64,000 nucleotides of DNA from Certhia americana (GCA_018697195.1 CM031878.1:33435374-33499373); one strand, 5' to 3'. Counted from the stretch's first letter, positions 37,001-52,658 are shown. The notes: a model not told the origin generated them from the letters alone. Numbers and translations are program-made.

Positions 37001-40000
37001 TGGAAAAGTGACATAAGAATTAATACAGTAGAAAGAAGATGGATTTTACAATTACAATTGTTAATAATTACAAACAAATCAATAATTACACTTCAACATA
37101 ATGAGCTATATGAAATAAACACAAATTAAAGGACTGCCTCACAAAATAAGCATTTCTTAGGAACAAGTTCACAAATGTCATTCCCAAAAAATGGGTCTAG
37201 TTTAAAAAAAATCTATCCCAAGAAAATGAATCACCACATCGTCACCAAAGCACATGTGGAATCACTTCCCATTTCAACAGACTTCTCAAAATGTACTGTT
37301 AACTAACATGCCAAAACTAACAATCTGGATTCTGATTTTAAAAGCAAAAGTAATGAGAAATTCCTAATGTCAATTGATACTATGGGATTGATAATATATA
37401 AATATAGAAGAGATCTACAGCATTATGCTATGGTCATTTCCCTTGAGCTACCATTTCTTACAAGGAGGCTCTTCATCTAAGATTACTATGTTCTCCATCT
37501 CCATACCTCACAGTGCCATCTTTTATTTCTGTCCTATGTTGCAGTTTAATATTTCATTAAATTATGCCAACACTACTGTTTGTAACAATGTGCCGTACAA
37601 TGGGTCACTGAAGTTATTTGGGTTAAGGAATCATCTATGTAAATCCTTTGAGGTGGAAAATAAGCAAAAAATTGCAACACACACTGCACAATCTACTAAG
37701 GGATTTGAAAAATTCTGTGGATAAATTTGGTCACACAAGGTCTGCATCACAGTTGCTACATCACAAAACAGATGTACATTCATGCGATAGAACTTCTGTA
37801 GCAACTGGCTAAAACAGCAGTGATGAAAGTAATGCCCAAATCTCAAACTTGTGAGATATGACCCCCTTTATCTTTAAATTTTCTTGTCTTCACAGGCTGC
37901 TTCATTAGCCACTTTAAAAAAAAAAAAAAGAGAAAAGTCTAGTGTTCTTAGCCATAAAGATAAAATGGAGATTTCTCAAAAGCCATTAATTTCTCAGTAG
38001 TAAAAACATCTTCAAATTATTTTTTCACTCTTAAAAACTAAGTGACCACAATTTGATTAATTGTTACTATTTCTCTAACAAGGCAAGGATAGGATACCTA
38101 CAATAATAGTCTGGAATTTGAAAGCTAGTTCAAGTTTCCTATTTTGTACATTGTATATATGATAAACTCATGAATGTTCCATCTTCTGGAACACTATAAT
38201 ATTGCACTCTGGTTGAGTTAAGTTGCAAATACTGCAAAATGAACTGTGAGCAAAGTTTTCAGACCTTGTCAGCTCAAGTTTGAACAAAACAAGCAGGGGA
38301 TGCAGGTGCTAAACAATGATATCAACCTCTACTTGTCCCAGCACAGATAATCCAGAGGCACCGGCCCATAAGGGATCACCACAAGCAACTCAGGTCCCTT
38401 CTCTAACTGGGCAGATCATGCATCTCCTCACCAGCACTACCAGGAGGTGTGACAGGCCAGAACTGATACTCCAGCAGTGGTCCACCACTGCAGCACTGCA
38501 TCCCCTGGGGAAGGAGCTCTGTGTCAGTTCTCAAGATGGTCTGTGTTGGTTGAGCAGATGTATCAGGACGCCAATTCAATTAAGCAAGGATGTCACAGCA
38601 CAGTTTGAATATCAAAAGCCAGCATACAGGACAGACAAGGACATACAGGCTAGAAAGAAGCAATAGAGAAACATTGTCTGGGATGTAGAAACATCTAGGG
38701 ATGGCAGCTGTGGTCAAGCAAGCCAAAGTCCAGACAGAGTTGAGACTGGCAAAGAATATCAAGACACAGAGAAAAGATGACAAAGGAAAACATGAGTCCA
38801 TAGCTGAATAGGGCAAGAGATTCAGTAGCTGCAGTCACAGACCATAGCAGTCCCCACCACCACTATCTTTCATTATCAGGAAATTCTGCAAGGCCTCTGA
38901 ACTTAGCAATGGATCTTAAGGAGGAGAGGGGCTAGCAGCCACGGATGTTTATATTTAAGTAGCAGAAGAAAAGTCCATTGCTTCCTAATTCTGACTGCAA
39001 ATATGAGCAATGTAAACACACATTAAATCAAAATTTAAGCAACATAGAAGAGAATTTCTTAGTCCTGAAAAACTAGAAGAATCAAAAATTTCGTTTCGTA
39101 AATGAATTCTTAATTTCAAGTGCCTACACTAACTTGCCCACTCTGGAGTAGCAGTAAAAAGAGATGACAAGTTTTCAAGTCCTAAAAAGCTGGTCAGTTA
39201 TCACTCACACTAGCCATCCAAATTCCTCATTGGCACCAAAAATCAGAGGCAAAGTCCTTTTCACAAAGTGGATGGATTATTTCCAGTCTTTTTAAAGGCA
39301 GAAGTAAAAGGCAGGTAGAGAGGTCCAACCTTATTAGCTGACCAAATTCAGCTATATGAAAGATAAGTATCTGCTCCTTCTGTTTTATAACATGGAGTAA
39401 GGCTTGTTTGAATAGAAAAAAAAGGTCAGTTAATTTTTTTAAAAAAAATATAACTTTCAGTATGTGTATATCTACAGACACTCAATTTTTTATATACATA
39501 TAACTTTCAGTATGTGTATATCTACAGATACACACAGACATGTACTTTATTGTGTTTATGTGTCTTTATGTAAATACACTGATTACTGTAGGATAATTTT
39601 CTTCATTACTTTTGATACTTTTAAAATTTAGCTGTGCCTTTAAGAACTCTAGACTAGCTTTAGAGTTGTTAATTTAAGATATACATTGAAAAGGACTTGA
39701 ATAACATGTACTAGGATTTTTCCCAGACTTTCAAAGAATCAGTAAGAGTCCCTTTATATGTAACAAGTAAATGATTGATTCTTGGTTTTACTTTTCTGTC
39801 CAGTTCTATCTTTTAGCTTCCCGCTATTATTTCCAATACAATAGATTCCCCCAGGCTTTTACTGAGTTAAGTAACCTTGGGCAAGTGAGGGCTGCACAGA
39901 AAGGCATCCAGATCCCCAGATGTGACATACAGATGCATTCTGTGTCATCACACATGGTAGGAGCTCAGGAAATACTCACTGTAAGAAGCTACAGAGAGAA

Positions 40001-43000
40001 CAATGTGTTGTGTTAGATAAATGTCTTATGCTGAATATGCAGCTGAACATTAGGTCACACAGCTTTACAAACCAATCACAAGACATTGCAGACTTCTGTG
40101 ATAGTTAAACAAAAAATTCCATTCATGTGCAAAACAATGCTTTCCATCTTGTACCCCAGGTGGCAGTGAAAAACAAACTCTGATATTCAGAGTGTCTCTT
40201 CTATGTGGTGAGTTCAGACTATCCATTTTGCATTTTTATTATGAAATTCTTAAGATTTCCCTCAGCCAAAGCAATTTCTTTATCTTCAAAACCCCATGAA
40301 TCCTGGAAAGCTCCAAGAGATCTGGAGTCTCCCTTTTCCTACTTTATATTTTCTTACCCATGATACAGGAAAAAAAAATATTTTACAGAAATTCTCTCTG
40401 ACCATAATAGGAACTGATTACATTCACCAAGGTCCTCTCAAAGAGGGTATCCCTATTCTGCCTTGAAAATATTATGTGGACAGCTTTTATGTGAACTTTT
40501 CAGCTGAGGAAGAAATTACCTTTCTTTAGAAATAAGACTGCTTCCACTAGGCATGCCTTCCAATTCCTAGCTAACCATGAGAGAAATTCACAGCAGCTCC
40601 ACATGCAGTTTATTACACATAATAAAAGTTCTACAGGGCTAATTATGCCTCAATAAAAAAATAAGTAACATCTCCAAATTAATAAAAATTATCATCATCC
40701 TCAAATACACTGGATTCCATTCCTGTATTAATCTGTATTGCCACAGACAGATCAGTGTAATCCTGGATTTACAGAGAAATAGAGGGACAGCTTTGGAACT
40801 TAGGATTGTGGTAGATGATAAACTTAAAGAGTCAGCAATGTGCCCTGGTGGCCAGAATGTCCAGCTCTGTCCTGGGGTACACTGAGCACAGTACAGCTAC
40901 CTGGTTTGAAAGAGGTGATTTTCCTACTACACTCAGCATTGGTGCAGCCTCACCTCAAGAAACTGTGTGCAGTTTTGGGCTCTACAGTGTAAAGAGGTTA
41001 TTAAATATTAGAATGCATCCAAAGGAAGGCACCAAGGATGGTGAAAGGACTACAGGGCATGATTTTTGAGGAACAGAGGAGGATATTAGGTTTGAGGATG
41101 GCGGAAAGGGTGGTACTGATCTCTGGTGCCTGGTGACAGGATGCAAGAAAACAGCTTAAAGCTGCATTGGGTAAGTTCAGAGTGGGTAGAAGAAAAAGTT
41201 CTTTAGTGAGATGGTGGTCAAGCACTGGAACCAGTTCTGCAGTGACAGAAGGTTTCATGGTCCCCAGTCTGTTGGTGTTCGAAAAGTATATCGACATTCT
41301 ATGACTATGATCTCAGATCACAACAGCTTAACTAAAATACAGGTTTCACCAGTGCTCTGACTTTGATAGTTATCCCTCCTTAAATAGCATGGAAAACAAA
41401 TAGAGGTTAAGTTGTTCTGAGTAAACTTAGAGCAGAGGTGAACACAAGTTTATATACTCACTCGACAGTCCCGCTGTAGTGTTTTCATTAGTGCACTGTG
41501 TGTTTCAGAGTCAAAATACAACCCTTCATGCATATCTTGCAGGAAATCCAGGTCTTTGAATGTAGGGTTGGACTTCTCTCTCTCTTTTCTTGATGCTCTC
41601 CGTTTGTATGTGGAGCCTTTCAAATCGTATGTGAAATGCATTTTCAAGGCTCGTGGCAAAACATTGTTCATGACAACAATTCTAATGTTAATCCCTCCTG
41701 ACTGAACGCAGTACAGCCCATAAAATTTGGGAAGAAGAGTCCTTGGATTCTGGTTCAGATTCTAAAACAAAAGAGATATTTTTAAATATGTCTAGTTTCA
41801 ATAAGCTTCCATGCTTAAGAAAAGGTGATTTTAACAAACATGAAGAAAATTGTGTATGTTTTCTTACTCAGCACAGTTTCTTCAACCCGTTGATTTATCT
41901 TTGTGGGTTTCTATTTGTGAAAGCTAGCATAGGCACTGCCTTTTTGCCAGGAACTTACAAAGACCAAGAGCAGAGCAGTAACTACATTTATGCCAGGTTT
42001 CTCTTTCTCACAGAAAAGAACAGACTATGCCAAACCTAAAAGCATCCTAATGAAGACTTAATTTAGTTTTTCAGACCTGATTAACCTTTGCATTTTACCT
42101 GCTGGATGGAGTTTGGGTCAAATGTAGTACTCATTATCTTGACTTGGATTCTGAAAAACAGAACCACTTTCTCCATGAGGCCTTATACTCTCAGGGTTAG
42201 TGCCAAATGACTAAGTTATTTCCAAAGGAGTGTGAGGTCATAATAGAACCACAATTGACCATCAGAACAGGAAAGTGCGAAATAATCCAAATTCCACATC
42301 AGGCAGAATAAATTAGGTAGGAAAGGATAACAGAGGTGAGAGAGAGAAAGTCCTCCTTCTGAATGCAAGTGTTCTCATGAAAAAGAAAGAAGGGGAAAAA
42401 CTACTTCAGGTCTTACATGATTACTAAGTCACAATACATAACTATCAGAAGAAAGTACTTTCACAGAAATAATCACAGTGATTGAAGTTTTATATGTTGG
42501 AAGCCATTGCATAGCAGTGAGAATAAAGTTCACAGAAACAAATGGCCTTATATGTACTTGTAATAACTCCAATTTATGGTGAGTGGACTATCAAGATCAG
42601 AAATAACAAAAAAGTACCTGCCACCATTGTCCTTTTTGATGTCTCAGTACATACTTTTTTTTTTTACATACACAGTGAATCCATGCTACTTCAGTGCAAT
42701 AATGACAACATTCCTCATTTTTAGTGTGAGAGGGTAATTTTTCAAGTATTTACTTCAGAAGACACAGCAAGAAGAGAAAGTCAGACACAGATCTAATAAT
42801 ACCAAGTCCCACATACTAGCCAGAGGAATGTCTGTTTGTATGTATGAGCGGGTTTTGTTAAAAAAAAACCAAACCCAACCAATTGAAGCCTACATTTTAA
42901 TCAATGGTTTACCTTTCAGATGACACACAAAATCCAGCACAATGGACTTAGAATTAGCCCTCAAAAAGTTCAGTTTAAAAATTAAGTTTTGAACAAATTA

Positions 43001-46000
43001 CATGGATAAAAATATATTTTACATCATTGCTTTAATGCATGAGAAATGGAAATTAGAAGTAGTTGGAAACAAAAGGGAAACTGACCGGTCTAGTTTCTTT
43101 GTCCACTCTGAGTGAAATGCAGAGGGTAGACAAACACAAAATGGAGAAAAAAAACTGAATTAGAAATTTAGAAACTTTATTTTGTTACTACCTTATTAGA
43201 AGCAAAGTTTGGTATCAAATTAGATTATGACATTCAGCTTCATCTTGAATGCTAGAAGAGCACCAATTCTTATCTTAAATATATTCTTGTTTTATATCTA
43301 TTCTTTCTCTTGGGTGTGTAGGGAAGAATATTAAAAAAAAAATATTACAAAAAATACAAATAAACCCAGTGAAATATTTCAAGACAAATGAAACTGAATC
43401 TTCAGAGGTGTGACATGAAACAGGAGAAACAGAGGTAAAACAGTCTTAAATTACTTACCATATAATAACCTGGCAAGAGCTTCTGAAGAAACTCAGCCTC
43501 TTTGTGTTGAACTGTTTTGATGATGAATTCGTCACCACTAGTTACAAAAAATAAGGACCCACTGGCACCTGGGTTGGACAATTCAATTAAAGGTTCACTG
43601 CAGATTGAGTACTGGAAAAGACAAAAATTGCTTTTCACTGCCAGTGCGTGCATTACCCAAACAAGTTTAATATCAAGAACTGCAGGTTCAAGTAGGCACA
43701 AGAGAATCATGTAGCAACCCTAGTGCTGCTAGCTGAGGTTTGGCAGGCCACTCTTCCCAGACCATGGAAAATGGTCTTCACATGCTTCACAACCATGGAA
43801 GAGCAGCTGGCAGCTGAGCATATGATCCTTCTTCATATCCCAAACAACAGGTGAATGTTCCTTTGGAGTTAAGCCAGTGGTTGAGGTAGAAGGAGTTGAT
43901 CGCCATGCTGTCAGCATAGCAAATTCCTAGTCAAAAACTTTGAGAACACTTTCACTGGAACTTTTTCTTTTCACATCCATTTTTTGAAAGAGACAGGTAC
44001 AAGATGGTAGAAAAATAAACTGGGAGCAGAGGTTTCTCATTATAGACAAATATAGGAAAATCCTATTCTATGCAACTGGGATTTAAACTGTTAGACTGAT
44101 AAACTTGGTGTAGCTGATTTTAAGTATAGCTACTATTTTTTTTTTAAATCTTTTACTAGTTTTGTAATTGAAAACTGCTTGAAACAGAAAAAACTCAATA
44201 CCAGTAAGGAAGAAAAACTAGAATTTGAAGAACCATTATATTGAATATTTAGATAGGCTTCCTCTTCCACAGGACACATTAAGAATTACAATCACATTAC
44301 GGAGGAAAAAGACACCAAAGACTACCCCTTACTAGTAGAACCATACTCATACAGAGACTAATGTACATTTATTAAGTGTCCATTATTCCAAACTTAATTT
44401 AAATTAGATGGAGAGTAGACATTAAGTTCAAAATTCTAGAAAGTCTGTTTATATTATACTTGAAAACAGTGATACCAGTACCTAAGTACTCGTGCCATTG
44501 CCTTAATGCATATTCTTGTCCTTGCTCCAGTTAAGGCGTACAATTTTTAAGATGATTTTGCACAATATATAAATATTTCCTCTCCCTTCTTCTACTCAAT
44601 TACAATTAATACTAAATACCTTTCTTACTAATCCTGTAGTTGCAATTTTTTACAGGCAGAATGTTCGTACCAATCTGTAACATTACAAACATTTAAACCA
44701 AATAAGCAGTGGTACTGCAGCAATTGAACCATTCTTGCCAAAATATTGAAATCTTCATGAGTAACTGTTGTTGTGATAAACGTTTGAATGCAATTATCCT
44801 AAACATTAAAGCTCAAATAGAGCAGTATAACATAACAAGACATTGACCTACACCATGCGTTGGTCATTTTCCAGTGGCATGCATTTCTCTGAAAAAGTCC
44901 ACCCACCAAATGCTGCTGTACAGAGGGTCCAGCTAGTTTTGGCTGAACACCTCTGAAAGGCAAATAAAACCTAACAGTAAGAAAAACCCCAAGAACCTGA
45001 CAACTGAGTATTTATGATCAGGAACTTTTCCTGCAAAACGACAGTACTCCATGAGGTTTCCAGTGACAATTTAATTCTATCAGCTGTTCAAATGCATTTA
45101 TGCTTGGTATCCTGTCTGACTCCTACTGCTTATCCTCCTTGGAAAAGATGAAGCTTTAAATCTTGAGCTTTGTCACTTCAAATTAACAGTGTAAATTCAC
45201 ATATGATTGCTGTAATTTTTATTCTTCCAATTTAACTTCTCATGCTCTTCAGCCACAGCTGGACAATCATTTACTACTTACCACATACCACTTGTGTGTT
45301 TTCCTGTGCCAAGAAAAAAGAGAATCTACAACAAGTTGTCTTTGCTGGGAACTTCCTCAGGAAATAGTGTTTATGTACTTAAACTACCACAAATCTTATT
45401 CACAGCATGCAGTCTTTATGTAAACTTCAACTTCTGCTGCTGCAAAGGCTTCCTTAGATGGAAAAGAAGTTGCAGGTGATACTAACTTTAGGAAGCACAG
45501 TCTTTTTAGCACAGTCTTTTTAGCAGCTGGCAACACAGGCCACATACTTCAGCTTTTGCCAAATCCATAAAAAGAGGTAAGATAAATAACACATTACATA
45601 ATGACACCACTGTCACTCATGATGTCCTTGTCTCTAAACTGGAGAGACATAGATTTTATGGATGGATCACTCAGTGGAAAAGGAATTGATCACACTCTAA
45701 GAGCTGTGGTCAATGAAAGAAGGAAATTCTTCACTCTAAGGATGGTGGGGCACTGGAATGTGTGGTCTAGAGAAGTTGTGGATGCTCCGTTTCTAGAAGT
45801 GTTCAACACCAGTCTGGATGGGGCTTTGAGCAACCTGGCCTAGGGGAAGGTGTCCCTGACCATGGCAGTGAAGTTGGAACTAAATCATCTTTAAGCCCCT
45901 TCCAATCTAAACTATTCTATGATTCTATGATTTATAAAATTCCCAAACAACTTTATTCCTTTGCTACTACCATTTATAATTCAAATAAAATATCTTTTTT

Positions 46001-49000
46001 TATATGTACCAATACAAAAGTCAACAGAACTAGTAATACAAAATCTATGCTCAGCATTAAAGAACTAAAATAAGACACCCAGATTAGGACACCCACATTC
46101 AACCCAAATAAAAGCAAAACCAGCTAAGTTTTGCTTTCAGGCTTATTGTACATGTAGGAAAAAGAACCCAATTGTAGCACACTTGAACACAAAAGAAACC
46201 ATTTATTTAGTAGTATATTAATATCTCAGAACCATTTAATCAATTTTTCTCTTTTATTCACCCAAGCCCTTTCAAAATCTTCTGGTTTTAAAGAAGCCGT
46301 TATCAATAATGGAACAAAAAGATTTTAAAACTCATTCAAAAAAAATGCACAATAAAACTCTTGACATATAAAGTCGCTAATTTGTATCAGGACTCTGATT
46401 TCTTGGGTGACCCACCATGAAACAAACTGATCATTGGACAAACATCTAGAAGATGGGCAAACATCTAGAAGACAATCCAGCATTCACCCTACCCCTCCAA
46501 AAGCAGAACTATAAGAGAAATAAAATTGTGGTTACTTGTCCAAGTGGATTTGACCACTTTGTACAAAGTGGTTCCACCAAGTAAAACCTGCTTTTACAAC
46601 ATCAACAAATCTGTAACTTTTCTTCTCATGTAAACTGAACACTGTGAAAGAATATGTCTTCAATTTATGAAATAGCAAGAACAAAGGAGGCATTCTAAAA
46701 TGCTTCATATTTAGTCTGCCATCCATGTTCCTCAAAGCTAGGCAGGAATATTTGCAGATCTCACTTTGAAATGAAGTGCATAAATAACACAAGTCACTCA
46801 AAAGCACTTAATTAGAACTGAATTGATAAAAGTCATGCAACTACTGATCATAACTTCTCTAGAAAAATTTTCTGAATGACATGGATGTCGCTCTAGTCAA
46901 TTAACAAAGCAGGTTTTTTATATGAATTGTCTCAAAGATAAAGAATAAAAATTTTTGTAAGCATTAAAAATATTCACTAGTTATATACCCCACCACACAC
47001 AAAATTTCTTAGTGATTTCAGTAGCCTTTAACAATCCTTTTCTACCACAATGAAACTAGCATGCTTTAAAATAATTTGTAACTCAAAGGAAAACTGCAGG
47101 CTCTTACCAAATAGTCATCAGGTTTGATACCAAAAAGTTCTCTGAAATAGCGGAAGGCAAGAGGTGCATATGTCTTAAATCTGAAGTCAGGGTAATGATG
47201 AGCAGGGGTAAGATTGCTGCCTTCACTGAAAATAAAAACAAAACAAAACAAATTACTGAGCAATTATTAGCAGCTAGTTTCACTATAAAGCTGCCTAACT
47301 TGACTGTTTACCTGCTGAAAAAAGACCATAAATGCAGATAAACCTCTCTATCACCATTAACCACTGTAATAGAAATAACAGTGAGAGTAACTGTCTGTGA
47401 GAGACACTGCCAGCAAATTCCTTTTTCTCATCTTAAAGGAAATTACTATTTTCACCACCTGTAATTATTTGCATAAAGATCATGTTTAAACACAAACAGG
47501 ACAAAGTCTGCATTCCAGAAGTCCAGGGTAGAGACTGACTTCACTGAGTATTGAAAACCCTTGTGTCATGGTCTCTGTGGTCAAGATGGCTCCAACCATG
47601 GTATCTCCCACCAGCTCTTCTTTCTTTGTAAGCAACAGATCCAGCAGGGCAGCTCCCCTCGTGGCCTTGCTTCTGAACTGTGTTGGAAAGTTATTTTCAC
47701 ACACACCAGGAACCTCCTAGACTGCCTCCTCTGGTGCTGAATTTTCAGCAGATATCTGGCTGGTTAAAGTCACCCACAAGAGCAAGGGCTGATAATCATG
47801 AAACATCAACATCACATTGTAGAATAGTTCATCCACCTCCTTATCCTGGTTGGGTGGCCTATAAAAGATTCCCACCAGGATATCTGCTTTTTTGGCCTTC
47901 CCCAGATTGTCTCCTATCGGCATGAGAAGGTTGAGACCTTCTCATCACTGTCCTTGAGCTCTTTGAGTACAGTCGAAACTCTTCCTAATGTACAGAGCCA
48001 CCCCACCTCTTCTCCTTCCTTGCCTGTCCCTTCTGAAGAGCTTGCAGCCATCCAGAGCAGCACTCTGGTCATATCACCATGTCCCTGTAGCTATGACTAT
48101 GTCATGGCTTTCCTGCTACTCTATGGCTTCCAGCTCCTTCTAATTATTACTTGTATTCCTTACCTCTTTTCCTTGTTTTACATTTATCATCTCACTGTAT
48201 TTTTAGCCTGAGTTGCAAAAGTCTTGAGATGAATACTAGATATAAGGTAAAGGAAAAGGTCAGCAGCAAAATACTGCTAGATTTCAGAAAAAACTCTGTT
48301 TTAATATGCCCATGGATTCATTTATGATAGAAACTGAGAGAGGTCTTTAAAGCAGAAGAGTAAAGTTCTACACTATGATTTCAAAACAAACAACACCTTT
48401 AAAACAAAGTTTTGGTACCAAAATCAGCCAGATAGAAACTTTCTAGCACATTTTTCAGTATTAGAAAGCAGGCCTTTATTACAGCATGCTGGTCACTCCA
48501 GGGATCTTTCCTCTCTAATCAAGTGTTCCAAGAGTTTTTATCATACACACTGATGGTATATTCATTAGCTATCCCTGCTTACTTGACTTAATTTGACATA
48601 ATCTCACCCTTTATCAGAAGTCCTTATATGATTCTTCAGGGTCTGTCTTCAATGCCCAGTGTCCTTTCTATGTGGCTGTTCCTGGACTTCTGCTTTTGAG
48701 TAAGTGCAATATTGTTGTTTTGCACTTCTATTTTGCCAGCCTTGCAGAGCTGTGCTAACATCCTGCTTGTGTTTTGCATGACTTCTGTTTGCCTAAGTTG
48801 CATCCTTTATTTATTTCTCCAAAGTTATGCTTTGTTGTGCTCTACTGTCCTTGGTAAGAGTAAAATGCCATTCTGTTTTAGTGTTCTTACCAGTTTGGCC
48901 AGTGTCTGAATGTTTTGATAAATAGAGAAATACAAAATCCAAGACTTGACACAGTTGCTGAAATCGTCTTTTCCAGCCCTTCTTTATTCATTTACCATAA

Positions 49001-52000
49001 CTAAATTATTCAGTAATGCAGAAGGTACAATTATGCTTGGCAAAAAAAAATATCAAAAAGACACCAAAGGACAAAAAGAAAAAAAAAGGCAACAAATTCA
49101 CACAGATATGAAAAGCAACAAATATTAAGCAACACTCCTGAAAAAGATAATGAGTAAAAATTAAATGTAATGAAAGAATTTAAGTGCTTTCATCCTGTAA
49201 AATTAATACTTGTCTTATGAACTTGCCACCTTTCGTTAACACCAGTTTGATGACAGAAGCCTACTCAACCCATGTAGCTGCCCCTGCATGCCTGCTGCCA
49301 AACCCCCACACAACCAAACTGTTTCAGTGACAGCAGGTGAACAAGCTTTCTCAGGCTCCCAAAACTTATAACACTTTAGACTCTTGAATAGGAGATGTTC
49401 CTGCTGGAAAATGACAAACTCCACTGTACAGAATGCTTGATGTAAGAACACCCCTACCCCATTTAGAATTATTCACATTCCACTCTATTAGCTATTGAAA
49501 GAATGTATTCTGTGCCTTCTCTCCACATTTTGTTAATGCATTTTACAGTTTCACTCTTGTGGGATTAAAGTGTATGCACAAATAACATATGTATAAATAT
49601 GCAAATAACAATTGTATGTACATATAACAATTTTTAATCAGTCTATGGAATTTCAAGGGGATGAATATGCCTTTGAAATTGAATAAGAAAAATGTCCATG
49701 ATCTACTGACAAAAAGTTAAAAGTGGTGCTTTGGACATAATAAGAAAGGGGACAACAGTATAATTTCCTTCTCAGCTAGTTTAAGCATAGGTCTACCAGA
49801 AAAACAAAGATAAAGACTTTTAAAATTAGCTCTGATTCTGGCAATCATGGGGAATTTAAGTCTTTCCATATAAGCTATGACAACAAAATACAAGCTTTGG
49901 AAAGATTAGGAAGCAATTGTAATTTATGAGGTATTTTAATAACCTTAGCTGTTATATCACACAAAAGAAAAAGATTCATAGGCAGACTAAAGAAGAGAGA
50001 CTAAGATTAAAATGCAAGTTTGGTTTAATACTTAAATTGTAATTTTTAAATTTTTTTTTTTTTTAGACCAAGCACACCTAGAAATGACTATGTGCATCTT
50101 AGCCTGTCTCTGTAAATGCTGAGAGTGAATTTAAAGCATAGGTGGTGCAATATCAAACTAAAAGTGAAGTAAAAATAATTACTTTTTTAATGGCTAACCC
50201 CATGGCTGTAAAAATGTGTTTAACAAGACACCCAGCTACATTTTTTGGCAGCTTTTCTTTGCTATGGCCTCACCCTGGTAGGATGTTCTCAGGAGATACC
50301 ACACCTATCTGAAGGGGCAGAGAAAGCCAACAGCATATCTTGGTAGCAAGCCTTTATCACTGAGTATTGTTCAAAGGCTCTAACAGAGCAGTCAACAAAA
50401 GAGCTAGTCTGCAGCTGTGACCCCATGCATAACTTTCTTGTGTGTATTGCAATAAAAACTGAAGAGAAGGAACACCTCAGTTCTTTCAGTGAAAGCAATT
50501 CTTTTTTAGATTGCAAAATCAAAATAAAATTCTAAACTTAAATGCTCCCTACATAAAAAACTAAGATTATCTAATTTCAGTTTCATTGCCCCTGAATACA
50601 GCTGCTTTTTAAAAATTCATCAAAATGTGTTTCAGCTCTAAGAACTGTATCAGATAAACACATGCTTCAGGTCAGGTAGTATTTTGGTATGTTCCTTTCC
50701 TGTATGTAATTTCAGAAAAGCATCATTTCCCATATGATGGAAGTAGGTATCATGTTTATCTGTACAAATAGGTGTGTCTGTGTTTTCTTCATTCTATGGG
50801 TTAAAGTCCAGTGGTAATATCCTCTTCTCTCACTTATATTTTCCTAAACTTTCAGTTATCAAATGCTGCCCTAAGTGGTCCTTTGCAAGTCACCTTTGAA
50901 ATACAACTAGAAATAGTTGGATTTTAGGAATAGTTGTATTTTAGGAATATCTATAGGAATAGTTAAGTAACTTAAAAACAAGTCAAGTCGATAATATCTA
51001 TGTAACTGTCAGAGTCTGGAAATATGAGGAATTTCTCTTTGCATGTTTGAGAGATTTTAGAATCTCTGACAAACAGTGTTTTTAACCTTTGTTCATGGAA
51101 AAAGGGCTTTTAAGCTCTGAAATGAAGCAGGGTATTTAGGAGTGTGTATTAAATAGTAGAATAGTGCATAGTTTTATCACAGGGTGAGAATTTTAGATAT
51201 ATGGGGATTTTAGGATGGTAAGCAGGTGATGACAAGATGGAGGAAGCACATGGCTCTTGGGTTTCTTCCTTCTTCTTCCTTGCCTCCATCTTCTGCTGTG
51301 AGGTGGCACATTATAGTTGGCTTAGAATAGAATCTAAACTTCTAACATAGGTAATAGTTATTGGTGAAGAATTATAAATACTGATTACGTAGTTCGTAGC
51401 ATAAAGATAATCGTCACCTTTGGGGCTGGGTCATTCCCCATGAGCTGACCTGCTGAACAGATCTCTGTGGGTCAGAGAAGAAATTATACTGATAAGAGAA
51501 AAATAAACAGCCTTGAAGAAGCAGAGGAGACGGCTCTCGGTTTTTTCCTTCGATCTCGGTGCTGGGCAAAAGACTTTTACACTCTCGGGAAGAACAACAT
51601 CGCGTAAAAATCCAAGATGTAACAGCTGAATATAGAAGCACTTGCTTACAATGATGAAGACATGATTATTTCCTAACCAACTGGAAATGGTATTAAAATA
51701 CAGGATCTCAGAGTACTTGAAAAGTAGTTTAAGCAGTCTACATAACCATACAACTACCTGGGTTATCAGAGATTTACCAATAATTTTTTGGTAACAGAAG
51801 TAGCTGAGTCCAGTAATTCCAGACTTTGTTGCTAAAGTATCCCCATTTCTAATATTTGCTTAGCATTCTCCTCTCTGTGCTATCATTTACCTCATAAACC
51901 ACAAAAATCTTGTCAGATCTTGAGTCATTCTGTGCACCTCTGCAACCAAAGCAAGAGGAAGAGCAGCAGTACTTTATCAGAATATTCAGGCCATTTTACC

Positions 52001-52658
52001 TTCTTTGTGAGACCGGCCACTGGAAACACATCATGGTGTGAGTTACACAACAACTTATCATTAGTGTGAACATTTAAATACTAGTCACACTGAATGTATA
52101 GAATGCACTGTAGAGCATTCTATACTACAAATATACTACTTAGTCTATCAGCTAACCTATGATGCAGGTTTGGTACAAAGCTGTTTGCAAGAGTAAGTAT
52201 CAGTTTTCTCAATCAGTCCTCAAAAACATACTAGAAAGCAGTACACTTCAGCTTTACATGTAGGGTAGAACCCAGACTGGCCAAGTAAAGTTTTTACTTT
52301 CTTAGTACTTTTGACTACTTACTTGAGCTGTTATTCAAATGCTATCACAATACAATGATAAGCTTCTGACATTAAAGAACAGAAAGTACTGAGTAATCTT
52401 ACATCAGCATTACAACAAAGCAATTTGTAAATGAACCAGTTCAATATACAGACTGTAGGTGCAGAGTGCATACAGGTCATAGGCATTCTAACACACTTCC
52501 CCGCTCAATTAGAAACCATAGCAACTGTTCTCAATATGCAGGGTCTATGCAATAGAAGTGTATTAGCAAGGGAAGTGCATAAGATTCACTAACAACTTGC
52601 TGCAAAAAAGGTCAAACTCAACAGCTGCGCTTAGAAGCAGCCTCCATCTTAACTCCAT

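Larger units (their letters stand above)
33080..41461 (-). other. PIP5K1B: PIP5K1B intron, 8.4 kb
   Basis: The intron carries an A25 run (34,183-34,207), a cluster of direct and inverted repeats (34,368-34,480), an unclassified repeat-like block (38,300-38,930), a 31-bp duplication (39,448-39,538) and a sense CR1 piece (40,790-41,310). The remainder is unremarkable AT-rich DNA. Confidence 0.75.
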
